Shown: piece by piece, positions 26,577-35,898 of the stretch
Numbering within the stretch: the stretch's first letter is position 1
Layout: every line of letters begins with the position of its first letter
Assembly (NCBI GenBank): GCA_947566645.1
Contig: CANOKL010000005.1
Span: forward strand, 92,894-156,893
From: an uncultured Lachnospiraceae bacterium
Lineage (GTDB): Bacteria > Bacillota > Clostridia > Lachnospirales > Lachnospiraceae
Direction of reading: 5' to 3'
Length of the DNA: 64,000 nt
Notes under the pieces: model-generated
The model's input: only the letters and a program-made list of their open reading frames with translations
Told to the model about the DNA's origin: nothing
Databases searched by the model: none
Translations under genes and position numbers: made by a program

Positions 26577-27998
26577 ATGTATGACGTAAACTCAAAACAC
26601 GCAGAGGAATTTATAAACCATGAAGAAATCCTTGACACCTTAGCATATGCAGACGAAAACAAACACAATATTCCACTCATTGAATCTTTCATCGAAAAGG
26701 CAGCGCTGAGAAAAGGTCTGTCCCACCGGGAGGCATCCGTCCTTCTCGCCTGCGAGGACACGGATTTGAACGAGAAAATCTTCCGCCTTGCCGAGCAGAT
26801 CAAAAAGGACTTTTACGGGAACCGGATTGTCCTCTTTGCGCCCTTATATTTATCCAATTACTGCATCAACGGCTGTACCTACTGTCCCTACCATTTAAAA
26901 AACAAACATATCCCCCGCAAGAAGCTTTCCCAGGAAGATATCCGCCGGGAGGTAATCGCCCTGCAGGACATGGGCCACAAAAGGCTTGCCCTGGAAGCCG
27001 GCGAAGACCCGGTTCACAACACCATGGAATATTATCTGGACTCCATCAACACCATTTACAGCATTAAACATAAAAACGGCGCCATCCGCCGCGTAAATAT
27101 CAACATTGCTGCAACTACGGTTGACAACTACCGCCTGCTGAAAGAAGCCGAAGTCGGAACCTACATCCTGTTTCAGGAGACCTACCATAAAGAAAGCTAC
27201 CTTGAGCTTCATCCAACCGGACCCAAACACGATTACGACTATCACACAGAGGCAATGGACCGGGCCATGGAAGGGGGCATTGATGATGTAGGCATCGGCG
27301 TTTTATTCGGACTGGACAAATACCGCTACGAATTCGCCGGACTCCTCATGCACGCCGAGCACCTGGAAGCCGCCTTCGGCGTAGGCCCCCACACCATCAG
27401 CGTCCCAAGGCTTAGAAACGCAGACGACATCGACGCAGAATCATTTACCAATGGAATTGACGACGATACCTTTGCCAAGCTCGTGGCCTGCATCCGAATC
27501 GCTGTTCCTTATACCGGCATGATCATTTCCACAAGAGAAAGCCAGAAAGTACGCGAGCGCGTCCTGCATCTCGGGATCTCCCAGATCAGCGGCGGCTCCC
27601 GCACAAGCGTAGGCGGCTACTGCGAGCCAGAGCCCGAAGACGAGAAATCCGAACAATTCGACGTCATAGACAACCGCACCCTGGATGAAGTAGTCCGCTG
27701 GCTCATGGAGATGGACTACATCCCCAGCTTCTGCACCGCATGCTACCGCGAAGGACGAACCGGCGACCGGTTCATGTCCCTGTGCAAAAGCGGACAGATC
27801 CAGAACTGCTGCCATCCAAACGCACTCATGACACTACAGGAATACCTCATGGACTACGCCTCCCCCGAAACACGGGCAATCGGCGATAAAATCATAGACA
27901 AAGAAGTCCTGAACGTCCCGAACGAAAAAGCACGGGCAGTGGTACTGGAAAACCTGAAGCTAATCCGCGAAAACAACCGGCGTGACTTCCGGTTCTAA
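26577..27998 (+). CDS. hydG: [FeFe]-hydrogenase maturase HydG, tyrosine lyase
   Basis: 473 residues. HydG splits tyrosine to supply CO and cyanide ligands for the H-cluster. The radical-SAM motif is C96-ING-C100-TY-C103, followed by PYHLKNKHIPRKKL. The C-terminal auxiliary-cluster motif begins SFCTACYREGRTGDRF with a later CKSGQIQNCC near residues 384-410. This distinguishes HydG from ThiH. GGAGG lies ten bases before the ATG. The stop codon TAA is shared with the first base pairs of a REP-like palindrome. Confidence 0.95.
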   Translation: MYDVNSKHAEEFINHEEILDTLAYADENKHNIPLIESFIEKAALRKGLSHREASVLLACEDTDLNEKIFRLAEQIKKDFYGNRIVLFAPLYLSNYCINGCTYCPYHLKNKHIPRKKLSQEDIRREVIALQDMGHKRLALEAGEDPVHNTMEYYLDSINTIYSIKHKNGAIRRVNINIAATTVDNYRLLKEAEVGTYILFQETYHKESYLELHPTGPKHDYDYHTEAMDRAMEGGIDDVGIGVLFGLDKYRYEFAGLLMHAEHLEAAFGVGPHTISVPRLRNADDIDAESFTNGIDDDTFAKLVACIRIAVPYTGMIISTRESQKVRERVLHLGISQISGGSRTSVGGYCEPEPEDEKSEQFDVIDNRTLDEVVRWLMEMDYIPSFCTACYREGRTGDRFMSLCKSGQIQNCCHPNALMTLQEYLMDYASPETRAIGDKIIDKEVLNVPNEKARAVVLENLKLIRENNRRDFRF

Positions 27999-28100
27999 TT
28001 GGGGACGGGGTATTTTTAATTTTACCCCGTCCCCAACTCAAAAAGGGACAGGTCATTTTTAATCTGGGACGGGGTATTTTTAATTTTACCCCGTCCCCAA
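27997..28100. repeat. REP-like palindromes, two class B copies and a half copy
   Basis: A class B copy (core GGGGACGGGGTATTTTTAAT..CCCC) at 27997-28036 overlaps the hydG stop. A half copy GGGACAGGTCATTTTT follows (about 28045-28060). A second full copy at 28066-28100 ends two bases before the hydF ribosome-binding site AAGGAGG. A terminator-like hairpin pair inside this operon would be expected to reduce hydF expression relative to hydG. Confidence 0.9.
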
Positions 28101-28116
28101 AAAAGGAGGAACCGGG

Positions 28117-29337
28117 ATGAATGTTACCCCCGCGTCTGAACGGACGCATATTGGTATTTTCGGCCGGCGCAATGCCGGCAAATCTAGTATTATTAATGCT
28201 CTTACGGATCAGAATCTTGCGATTGTTTCTGATGTGAAGGGTACGACGACTGACCCTGTTATGAAGTCTATGGAGCTTCTTCCTCTTGGTCCGGTTATGA
28301 TGATTGATACGCCGGGGCTTGATGATGAGGGGGATCTTGGCATGCTCCGTATGCAGAAGTCTTATCAGGTCTTGAATAAGGCGGATCTGGCTGTTCTTGT
28401 GATTGATGCTGCTCTTGGTGTGTCAGGGGAGGATGCTGATATCCTGGCACGGATTCGTGATAAGGGAATTCCTTATCTTATTGTTTTGAATAAGGCGGAT
28501 TTAGGGGCTGATTATAATGGGGCGGCTAAGATGCTGAAGGAGGATTTTCAGATAGATGAGCATTTCCTGCTCTGGGTGAGTGCGAAGAGTGGCTTGAATA
28601 TTCATGAGATGAAGGAGCGCCTTGCGGCGCTGGCACCGAAGGATGATGGTAAGCGGCGGATTGCGGGGGACTTGATCTCCTGTGGGGATTTTGTTGTGCT
28701 TGTGGTTCCGATTGATAAGGCTGCGCCGAAGGGGCGGCTGATTCTGCCCCAGCAGCAGACGATACGGGATCTTCTGGATGCTGGCGGGATTCCGGTTGTG
28801 GTAAGAGATACGGAGCTTTCCGGGGCTCTTAACAGGCTTGGCGTTAAGCCGGCTCTTGTGATTACGGACAGCCAGGTGTTTGAGCAGGTGGCAGGGATGG
28901 TTCCGGACGATATTCCCCTCACCTCTTTTTCGATTCTATTTGCAAGGTATAAGGGGAACCTTGATCTGGTGGTCCGCGGGGCCGGGGCAATTGATATGCT
29001 TCAGCAGGATGATACTGTATTGATCTCGGAGGGCTGCACTCATCACAGACAGTGTGGTGATATTGGAACTGAAAAGCTTCCGGGATGGCTTCTTAAGCAT
29101 ACACAAAAGAATCTGCATTTTGAATTTACCAGTGGTACGGAATTTCCGCAGGATTTAAGTAAATACCGGCTTATTATTCATTGCGGCGGATGTATGCTGA
29201 ATGAGCGTGAGATGAAGTACCGGCTGAAATGTGCTGAGGATGCAGGTGTCCCCATGACAAATTATGGTACGGCGATTGCTCATATGAAGGGAATACTTGC
29301 AAGAAGCATCGCAAAATTGGGGACGGGGCATTTTTAA
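28117..29337 (+). CDS. hydF: [FeFe]-hydrogenase maturation GTPase/scaffold HydF
   Basis: 406 residues. The N-terminal GTPase domain has a P-loop GRRNAGKSS (residues 16-24), DTPGLDDEG (switch II) and NKADL. The C-terminal iron-sulfur ligands lie in CTHHRQC (near 307) and HCGGC (near 355-358), as in HydF. It carries the 2Fe precursor to apo-hydrogenase. AAGGAGG is seven bases before the ATG. The final residues LGTGHF and the TAA lie inside a REP-like palindrome and are probably not ancestral HydF sequence. Confidence 0.95.
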   Translation: MNVTPASERTHIGIFGRRNAGKSSIINALTDQNLAIVSDVKGTTTDPVMKSMELLPLGPVMMIDTPGLDDEGDLGMLRMQKSYQVLNKADLAVLVIDAALGVSGEDADILARIRDKGIPYLIVLNKADLGADYNGAAKMLKEDFQIDEHFLLWVSAKSGLNIHEMKERLAALAPKDDGKRRIAGDLISCGDFVVLVVPIDKAAPKGRLILPQQQTIRDLLDAGGIPVVVRDTELSGALNRLGVKPALVITDSQVFEQVAGMVPDDIPLTSFSILFARYKGNLDLVVRGAGAIDMLQQDDTVLISEGCTHHRQCGDIGTEKLPGWLLKHTQKNLHFEFTSGTEFPQDLSKYRLIIHCGGCMLNEREMKYRLKCAEDAGVPMTNYGTAIAHMKGILARSIAKLGTGHF

Positions 29338-29360
29338 AAATGCCCCGTCCCCAATTTTGC
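29311..29360. repeat. REP-like palindrome, class A, 50 bp, coding on both strands
   Basis: Perfect 50-bp palindrome: GCAAAATTGGGGACGGGG at the left is mirrored to 29360. It spans the convergent ends of hydF (+) and the DUF1934 gene (-). By symmetry both frames read through it as K-LGTGHF-stop and overlap by four bases at its centre. It likely terminates transcription both ways. Confidence 0.93.
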
Positions 29361-29789
29361 TTCTATCTTGATCCGTACTTCGCAGTCTGCGATCTTATCT
29401 CCGCTTACATCCATCTCGTACCGGGAATACACATCAATCTGCTCTTCCGTAACGTTCGTCTTAAGCTCTTGTGTATACGTCCCTATGACAAGTGCTCCGT
29501 AGGGCGTATCAATCTGCATGACATGAATCTTATCCTTTTCAAAAAGCATGTGGGCACTGCTGGCACCGGACTTAAAGATCTCCAGGGATTCATTGTCCTT
29601 TATCTTGATCTTGTTTTTTACTGTCTGTCCGGTTCCTTCTACTGGCTCCTCATATAGAAGATAATGCTTTCCATTTTTAAAATAATACATGCCGGGAGTC
29701 GTAACCTCTATGGGTTCTGTCTCATCCCCGGACGCCTCTCCCGCATCATAATGGAGTCCGGCTATTGTTATTAATACGTCCTTCGTCAT
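29334..29789 (-). CDS. DUF1934 (YwiB-like) beta-barrel protein
   Basis: 151 residues. DUF1934 pattern: VLITIAGLHYDAG at the start, GMYYFKNGKHYLLYEEP, then KIKIKDNESLEIFKSGASSAHMLFEKDK and an outward strand TPYGALVIGTYT. Small cytoplasmic lipocalin-like proteins of unknown function. It lies 16 bp after pfkA and is probably last in the dnaE-pfkA operon. The last six residues are encoded by the REP-like palindrome shared with hydF. Confidence 0.85.
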   Translation of the reverse strand: MTKDVLITIAGLHYDAGEASGDETEPIEVTTPGMYYFKNGKHYLLYEEPVEGTGQTVKNKIKIKDNESLEIFKSGASSAHMLFEKDKIHVMQIDTPYGALVIGTYTQELKTNVTEEQIDVYSRYEMDVSGDKIADCEVRIKIEAKLGTGHF

Positions 29790-29805
29790 AGGCGTCTCTT
29801 ACGGT

Positions 29806-30783
29806 CTACAGTGCAAGAAGCTTCGCAATATCGTACTGATACGGCGGAATCATCTTCTTCATGCCCAGCGCCTCGTCTATATCAAAGTCTACGTACTGCC
29901 CGTGCCTGTATCCTACTACCCGGTTGCTCTTTCCTTCAAGCAGAAGGTCCACAGCCATAGCGCCCATAATGGATGCATATACACGGTCCTTACAGGTCGG
30001 GCTTCCGCCGCGCTGCATGTGTCCGATGATCGTAGCGCGGGTCTCCATGCCGGTTGCCTCTTCAATCCTCTTCGCCATATTGATGGAGTCGCCGATCCCC
30101 TCTGCATTAATAATAATATAGTTCTTCTTTCCTCTTCTTCTGTTCTCCTGAATATCTTCAACAATGATCTTCTCATCATAGTCATGCTCCTCTGGCAGAA
30201 GAATGCGCTCTGCGCCATTTGCAATTCCGCACCACAGGGCAAGATATCCCGCGTCTCTTCCCATAACCTCAATAATCGAACATCTCTCATGAGAGGTAGA
30301 TGTATCCCGCACTTTATCAATTGCCTCCATCGCTGTATTTACAGCTGTATCAAATCCGATTGTATATTCCGTGCAGTCTATATCCAGGTCAATTGTTCCC
30401 GGAATACCAACAGTATTAACGCCCAGGTTGGCAAGCTTCTGCGCCCCTGCAAAGGAACCGTCTCCACCGATTACTACCAGACCGTCAATGCCGTACTTCT
30501 TGCAGATCGCCGCTGCCTTCTGCTGTCCGTCCTCTGTGCGCATCTCCTCACAACGTGCTGTCTGAAGAATCGTACCGCCCCGCTGAATCGTGTCAGATAC
30601 ATCCCTTGCAGACAAATCAATAATCTCTTCATTCAATAGTCCCTGATAGCCTTTTCTGATTCCTCTGACTTTAAGTCCCTTTCCAAGACCAGTTCTGACT
30701 ACCGCACGGATTGCCGCATTCATTCCCGGAGCATCTCCTCCGCTTGTCAGCACGCCGATTGTTCGAATTACTTTTCCTGCCAT
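29806..30783 (-). CDS. pfkA: ATP-dependent 6-phosphofructokinase
   Basis: 325 residues from ATG 30783 (GGAGGA seven bases upstream). It phosphorylates fructose-6-phosphate in glycolysis. GGDAPGMNAAIR lies at 15-26, the ATP-type GGDGS (not the PPi-type GGDDT) follows VVIGG near 102-106, and the catalytic loop is PGTIDLDID. This has Leu where Escherichia coli has Asn. MGRDAGYLAL and MQRGGSPTCKDR are present. It follows dnaE at 118 bp, and the pair is commonly adjacent in Clostridia. Confidence 0.96.
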   Translation of the reverse strand: MAGKVIRTIGVLTSGGDAPGMNAAIRAVVRTGLGKGLKVRGIRKGYQGLLNEEIIDLSARDVSDTIQRGGTILQTARCEEMRTEDGQQKAAAICKKYGIDGLVVIGGDGSFAGAQKLANLGVNTVGIPGTIDLDIDCTEYTIGFDTAVNTAMEAIDKVRDTSTSHERCSIIEVMGRDAGYLALWCGIANGAERILLPEEHDYDEKIIVEDIQENRRRGKKNYIIINAEGIGDSINMAKRIEEATGMETRATIIGHMQRGGSPTCKDRVYASIMGAMAVDLLLEGKSNRVVGYRHGQYVDFDIDEALGMKKMIPPYQYDIAKLLAL

Positions 30784-30901
30784 GATTATCTCCTCCATAC
30801 GTATGCTTCGTTATTGACAGGCTGTAACTGCTCACACCTGCTGAGTGGTTACAGCTTGTTTACTAAAACTAGTTCCGTCATGCCACATTTTACATGAATT
30901 G

Positions 30902-33900
30902 CTAAATGTTTTCAATGGATTTTTCTATTACTTTTACACAAGATTCTCCGAGATAATTCGTCAATCTGCTCAAAAGTCCAGGCTCCGCATAAACGTTCCG
31001 ATTTGCAGGAAGGCGCTTCACAGCACGTTCTGCTTTGCAAAAAATTACCACCTGGTCATTCCCGTCCGAGCCTGCAAGCATGTCATAGATCCTGTCCTCA
31101 TCTTCGAGAAATGCCGCCTTATCTGCAAACTGGAGCCACAGCTCCTTCTTTGTCTGCTCAAATGGAATCACCTTCTCGCAGATCAGCTTGCTGGGCGCCT
31201 CATCCTCCTCCGATACCCTTCCCCGGACAAAGATCTTGTTCTCCTCCTCCAGGTACTGGCGGTACTTTTCATAATCCCTCGGAAATACCACGATCTCCAC
31301 TGTTCCCGCAAGATCCTCCAGGGTAAGGAAGCCCATCAGCTGATTTGTTCTCGTATATTTCGTAGTTTTAGCCGCAATGATTCCCCCCACGGTTTCCCTT
31401 GCGCCGTCCCGCACCTTCGTGCGCCCTGTCTCCTCATCTATCTGAAAATCAAGTGTTGTCCGGGAAATGTTCTTCCGCCATTTTTCCTCATAGTCCTCCA
31501 TAGGATGGCCGCTTAAGTAAACCCCAAGCACCTCCTTTTCGAACGCAAGCTTCATCTCCTTTTCATATTCACCCACATCCGGAAGAGGAATATCGAAGTC
31601 TGCCTTCATGTCATCATCCACCAGATCAAAAAGAGACATCTGCCCTGTCATGGAATTCTTTTTCTCCTGGTTTACCTGATCCAGCACCTGTGCATAAATG
31701 ATCATATGCTGCTTTCTTGTCCCACGGAAGCTGTCAAAAGAGCCTGATTTGATAAAGTTCTCAATCGTACGCTTGTTGATCTCCTTTCCGGACATACGGT
31801 CTATAAAATCCTTCAGGTTCCGGAAATCCCCCCGCTCCTTCCTCTCCTCAGTCAGCAGCTCGATCATAGGCCTTCCGATGCTCTTAATGGCCGCAAGACC
31901 AAAACGGATATTGCCGCCGTCCACGGAAAAGGTTCCGATCCCTTTATTAATGTCCGGGGGAAGAATCTTAATCCCCATCTGCCTGCAGGTGTAAATATAC
32001 TCCGACACCTTTGACGGATTGTCAATGCAGGAGGTCATAAGCGCTGCCATGAATTCTACAGGATAGTAATGCTTTAGCCATGCTGTCTGGTATGCCACAA
32101 CTGCATAGGCCGCTGCATGAGATTTATTGAAGGCATATTTTGCAAAATCAATCATCTCATCGTATATCTTATTTGCAATCTTCTCATCAATGCCATTTGC
32201 AATACAGCCCGGCACACCCTCCTCTGGATTTCCATAGACAAAATTCTGCCGCTCCTTAAGCATGACATCGCCCTTTTTCTTGGACATGGCACGTCTCAGG
32301 AGATCGCTTCGCCCCAGGGTATAACCTGCCAGGTCACGCACGATCTGCATAACCTGCTCCTGATAGACAATACAGCCATAGGTGGGCTCCAGTATGCCTT
32401 CCAGCTGGGGGCAGTCATAGGTAATCAGCTCCGGGTGATTCTTCCCCTTAATATACTGGGGAATAAAATCCATGGGACCCGGACGGTACAGAGAGATTCC
32501 TGCAATAATATCCTCCAGGCTTCTCGGCTTCAGCTCCTTCATGAAGTTCTTCATTCCGCCGCTTTCAAGCTGGAACACTCCGTCCGTCCTGCCGCTTCCT
32601 ATGGAATCATAGACCGCCTGGTCATCATAATCAATCGTCTCCATATTGATCTCTCTTCCGGCGCTCCTGCTGGCAAGCTCCACCGCATCCCGGATGACTG
32701 TCAGTGTCCGAAGCCCCAGGAAATCCATCTTCAGAAGCCCCAGCTCCTCCAGTGTAGTCATGGTAAACTGGGTCGTTACCGAGCCGTCTGAACCAAGAGA
32801 AAGGGGGACATATTCATCGACTGCCTTCTGGCTGATCACAACACCCGCGGCATGCATGGACGTATGCCTGGGCAGTCCCTCAAGACGCATGGACATGTCC
32901 ACAAGTTCCTTCACCTGGGGATCCTCCTCATAAGCTTTTTTCAGATCCTGGCTTGTCTTAAGAGCCCGCTCCAGTGTAATATTAAGCTCCTTGGGGATCA
33001 TCTTGGCAATAGTATCTACAAATGCATAAGGAAGGTTCATAACCCTTCCCACATCCCGGATCACGCCCCGGGCAGCAAGGGTACCGAAGGTCACAATCTG
33101 CACTACCCGGTCCGCACCGTATTTCCTCACCACATAATCAATAACCTCCTGCCTTCTCTCGAAGCAGAAATCCACGTCAATATCCGGCATGGACACACGC
33201 TCCGGGTTCAGGAACCGCTCAAACAGAAGCTGGTAGCGGATGGGATCAATCGTAGTAATCTCCAGACAGTATGACACAATACTCCCCGCCGCAGAACCGC
33301 GCCCCGGCCCAACCATGATCTTATGGTCCTTCGCATATTTGATAAAGTCCCATACAATCAGGAAATAGTCCACATAGCCCATGGACTGAATAACGGAAAG
33401 CTCGTATTCCAGCCGGTCTCTTAATTCCCGGGACGGATCCGGGTAGCGCTTATTCAGCCCCTCATAACATAGTTTATTCAGATACTCCCAGGAATTATAC
33501 CCCTTTGGCACATCATATTTCGGAAGCTTCGTCACGCCGAATTCTATCTCCACATTGCACCGGTCCGCAATCTTCTGCGTATTCTCCAGGGCTTCAAGGG
33601 CATATGGAAATAGTTCCCTCATCTCCTCCTCTGATTTGATGTAGAACTGACCGCCCTCGTACCTCATCCGGTCCTCATCTTCTAATTTCTTGCCGGTCTG
33701 AATACAGAGCAGAATGTCATGGGGCTTCTCATCTTCAGCATAAGTATAATGCACGTCATTGGTGGCCACAAGAGGAATCCCGGTTTCCTGGGACATGCGC
33801 AGCAAAGACTGATTCACAAGCCTCTGCTCCGGAATCCCATGGTCCTGAAGCTCTAAAAAGAAGTTCCCCTTACCAAACATCTCTTCATATCTAAGGGCTG

Positions 33901-34375
33901 CCGCCTTCCCTTCTTCATACAGGCCGCGGACAATATTCTTCTGTACCTCTCCTGCAAGACAGGCGCTTAACGCAATGATGCCCTCATGGTATTCCCCAAG
34001 CACCTCCATATCAACTCTTGGTTTATAATAATAACCCTCTGTATAGCCCTTGGAAACGATCTTGATCAGGTTCTGATACCCTTTATTACTTTCAGCAAGG
34101 AGCACCAGATGATAATATCTGTCATCCCCGCTTCCCACTGCCTCCTTGTCAAATCTTGACCCCGGAGCCACATAGACCTCGCATCCAAGCACCGGCTTCA
34201 CTCCCACTGCTTTTGCCGCCTTGTAGAAGTCAATGACTCCGAACATACAGCCGTGATCCGTAATCGCCACGCTGTCCATGCCCAGTTCCTTTACCCGTGC
34301 CACGCATTCCTTAATCTTATTGGAACCGTCCAGAAGGCTGTATTCCGTATGTACATGCAAATGTGCAAAGCTCAT
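30902..34375 (-). CDS. dnaE: DNA polymerase III subunit alpha, DnaE type
   Basis: 1,157 residues. An N-terminal PHP domain (FAHLHVHTEYSLLDGS; AITDHGCMFGVIDFY) is followed by the C-family polymerase core. The catalytic acidic motif is PDIDVDFCFERR (near 395), preceded by GPGRGSAAGSIVSYCL. A helix-hairpin-helix region (GIKILPPDINKG) and C-terminal OB-fold (VGGIIAAKTTKYTRTNQLMGFLTLED) follow. In Firmicutes it works beside PolC, mostly on the lagging strand. It starts nine bases after the end of a secreted-protein gene, with pfkA downstream. Confidence 0.97.
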   Translation of the reverse strand: MSFAHLHVHTEYSLLDGSNKIKECVARVKELGMDSVAITDHGCMFGVIDFYKAAKAVGVKPVLGCEVYVAPGSRFDKEAVGSGDDRYYHLVLLAESNKGYQNLIKIVSKGYTEGYYYKPRVDMEVLGEYHEGIIALSACLAGEVQKNIVRGLYEEGKAAALRYEEMFGKGNFFLELQDHGIPEQRLVNQSLLRMSQETGIPLVATNDVHYTYAEDEKPHDILLCIQTGKKLEDEDRMRYEGGQFYIKSEEEMRELFPYALEALENTQKIADRCNVEIEFGVTKLPKYDVPKGYNSWEYLNKLCYEGLNKRYPDPSRELRDRLEYELSVIQSMGYVDYFLIVWDFIKYAKDHKIMVGPGRGSAAGSIVSYCLEITTIDPIRYQLLFERFLNPERVSMPDIDVDFCFERRQEVIDYVVRKYGADRVVQIVTFGTLAARGVIRDVGRVMNLPYAFVDTIAKMIPKELNITLERALKTSQDLKKAYEEDPQVKELVDMSMRLEGLPRHTSMHAAGVVISQKAVDEYVPLSLGSDGSVTTQFTMTTLEELGLLKMDFLGLRTLTVIRDAVELASRSAGREINMETIDYDDQAVYDSIGSGRTDGVFQLESGGMKNFMKELKPRSLEDIIAGISLYRPGPMDFIPQYIKGKNHPELITYDCPQLEGILEPTYGCIVYQEQVMQIVRDLAGYTLGRSDLLRRAMSKKKGDVMLKERQNFVYGNPEEGVPGCIANGIDEKIANKIYDEMIDFAKYAFNKSHAAAYAVVAYQTAWLKHYYPVEFMAALMTSCIDNPSKVSEYIYTCRQMGIKILPPDINKGIGTFSVDGGNIRFGLAAIKSIGRPMIELLTEERKERGDFRNLKDFIDRMSGKEINKRTIENFIKSGSFDSFRGTRKQHMIIYAQVLDQVNQEKKNSMTGQMSLFDLVDDDMKADFDIPLPDVGEYEKEMKLAFEKEVLGVYLSGHPMEDYEEKWRKNISRTTLDFQIDEETGRTKVRDGARETVGGIIAAKTTKYTRTNQLMGFLTLEDLAGTVEIVVFPRDYEKYRQYLEEENKIFVRGRVSEEDEAPSKLICEKVIPFEQTKKELWLQFADKAAFLEDEDRIYDMLAGSDGNDQVVIFCKAERAVKRLPANRNVYAEPGLLSRLTNYLGESCVKVIEKSIENI

Positions 34376-34384
34376 ATTATTTCC

Positions 34385-35257
34385 TCACATTATTCTTTTC
34401 ATCTTCTTTGTTGCATATGTATAACGGTAAACCTTTCCATCTTTGTTTACTTCACAGCTTTTAGACGTTATGTTGTAAATAAGTACCTGCCCATATTGCT
34501 GGGATGTGGAAAAGGTCTTAATCTTCCTGCGACCGCTTCCATTCAGATTGCAGCGGTACAAGGTTGCCTTTCTCATAGAGCTGTCTGATCCAGATACATA
34601 ATAGAGCTTTCTGCCTGCAAAGGTGGGTTCCCAGCCATATGATGTAAGTTTTTTTATTTTTTTCAGTCCCGATGACTGGGCTTTATATAGTGTAATCGGA
34701 TACGCAGATGCATCTGTCCTGTATTCATTCTGCCCTATTACATATTTTCCATACCGGACGTTTATCTTACAGTCTGACAAAACCTTTTTTAATTTCTTCG
34801 TTTTTATGTTATAGCTGTATGTCCAATTTCTCCATTGTCCCTGGGAGCCTTTAGTCAGATAGATCTGATTGCCGTAAACCTCGCTGATATAGAAGAACAG
34901 ATTCGGATCATTTGCAGCGCCTTTTGCCGGAAGCCTCTTTACCGGGGTTTCCTTCCGGGAGGAATACGTATACTTGTATAATACGTAATCTCTCACATAA
35001 AACGCCTGGCTCCCATTGCTATATGCAAAGGAGCCTATAGGAGTCTTCTGAAATCCACTGTCCTTTCTGGCGGAAATACAGATACTCCCTCCCACATTCT
35101 TTAAGTAGTATTTTCCGGCTTTTATTGCCGTTCCATTTGTCTCAATTTTCTTATATCCCGCTGCTGCCTCCACATGCCAGGGTTCTGCAGATAAACACAC
35201 GCCAATCATGACACACAGCGTCAGCAGAAAACCACATAAACCTTTCCCTTTTTTCAT
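34385..35257 (-). CDS. Secreted protein, DUF5050-like propeller
   Basis: 290 residues. Signal peptide MKKGKGLCGFLLTLCVMIGV, cleaved after VEAAA. The rest has short repeated beta-blade patterns (YYLKNVGG, FYVRDYVLYKYTYSSR, LFFYISEVYGNQIYL, KLYYVSGSD, LYRCNLNGSGRRKIKTF) like the DUF5050 or Tol/propeller-like proteins of Lachnospiraceae. No anchor is visible. Its nine-base spacing from dnaE suggests co-transcription, an odd pairing that is probably accidental. The function is unknown. Confidence 0.75.
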   Translation of the reverse strand: MKKGKGLCGFLLTLCVMIGVCLSAEPWHVEAAAGYKKIETNGTAIKAGKYYLKNVGGSICISARKDSGFQKTPIGSFAYSNGSQAFYVRDYVLYKYTYSSRKETPVKRLPAKGAANDPNLFFYISEVYGNQIYLTKGSQGQWRNWTYSYNIKTKKLKKVLSDCKINVRYGKYVIGQNEYRTDASAYPITLYKAQSSGLKKIKKLTSYGWEPTFAGRKLYYVSGSDSSMRKATLYRCNLNGSGRRKIKTFSTSQQYGQVLIYNITSKSCEVNKDGKVYRYTYATKKMKRIM

Positions 35258-35489
35258 AAATTTCTCCTTTCTTTTACAAAGACATTCTTTCTATCACACA
35301 TTGATGTCTCGTCTTTTCTTACTATAATTGATTCCAATCAGCAGAAGATCCCTGGTTACACTTTATTTTATTATACTTTCGCATATAATATTTTACAAGT
35401 GCCATTTTGTGTTACAAAACGTTTCCTATATCATAAAAAACATTGTAATATAGGGCATGTTATGATAATATTGTCGATAGGGAAAGACC

Positions 35490-35587
35490 ATTAAGGCAGG
35501 TATACTCATTGTTGCCCTTATCAGTCTGTTTTATCAGATTTACAAGGGAAAAAAGTAAGAGCCGCCACTACTACCAATAGTGACGGC
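35490..35587 (+). pseudogene. Decayed Hol-Tox-like small toxin locus
   Basis: A 22-codon hydrophobic frame (IKAGILIVALISLFYQIYKG then KK, stop TAA 35556-35558) has no ATG; the first codon after AGGGAAAG is ATT. A hairpin GCCGCCACTA..TAGTGACGGC follows (35561-35587). The order is the same as in the intact 26-aa ORF 330 bp downstream. I take it as a degenerate paralogue. Confidence 0.4.
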
Positions 35588-35589
35588 CT

Positions 35590-35720
35590 GCCTTTGTTAA
35601 AACATAGGTAATCAGTCAAAAAGGGGTAGAACCGCTTGTATGGCTTTCCCTCTGTCCATAATATAACATACCTATGAAATGGATTCAAGACTTAATTATA
35701 CTCACGGCCGATGAAATGTA
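35590..35720. other. Possible antisense-RNA region of the small toxin locus
   Basis: Non-coding stretch with AAAAAGGGGTAGAACCGC and an AT-rich ATAATATAAC box that could be a -10 on the minus strand. In related type I toxin loci an antisense RNA occupies this place. That is an analogy, not a demonstration. Confidence 0.25.
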
Positions 35721-35817
35721 ACGTCACCTGCACGATGACAATATAATATGCTTAACCGGGCAGCCGGGAGGGCGTGCGGCCATTCCGTTCCGAGTTCTGC
35801 GGAAAGGAGTGGAGCTT

Positions 35818-35898
35818 ATGAGTACATATGAAGAATTAATGCTGATTGTAACAGTAGCATTGCTGATTGTGGAGATTCTGAATCTGAAAAATAAGTAA
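35818..35898 (+). CDS. Putative holin-like (Hol-Tox type) small toxin, 26 aa
   Basis: ATG 35818 follows GGAAAGGAGTGGAGCTT. The peptide is MSTYEELMLIVTVALLIVEI then LNLKNK. It closely fits the MSTYEA..hydrophobic helix..KK pattern of the putative holin-like toxin family, membrane-disrupting peptides of type I toxin-antitoxin systems. A 12-bp-stem terminator starts inside the last codons. The antitoxin would be an antisense RNA; I cannot place it firmly. Confidence 0.65.
   Translation: MSTYEELMLIVTVALLIVEILNLKNK

Noticed and set aside
34623..34814. Many ORFs of 60-250 codons antisense to dnaE, malQ, valS, GH31 and the fructan genes
   Set aside because: They lie opposite well-recognised genes, lack ribosome-binding sites and have no recognisable motifs; they are shadows of the real coding strand.
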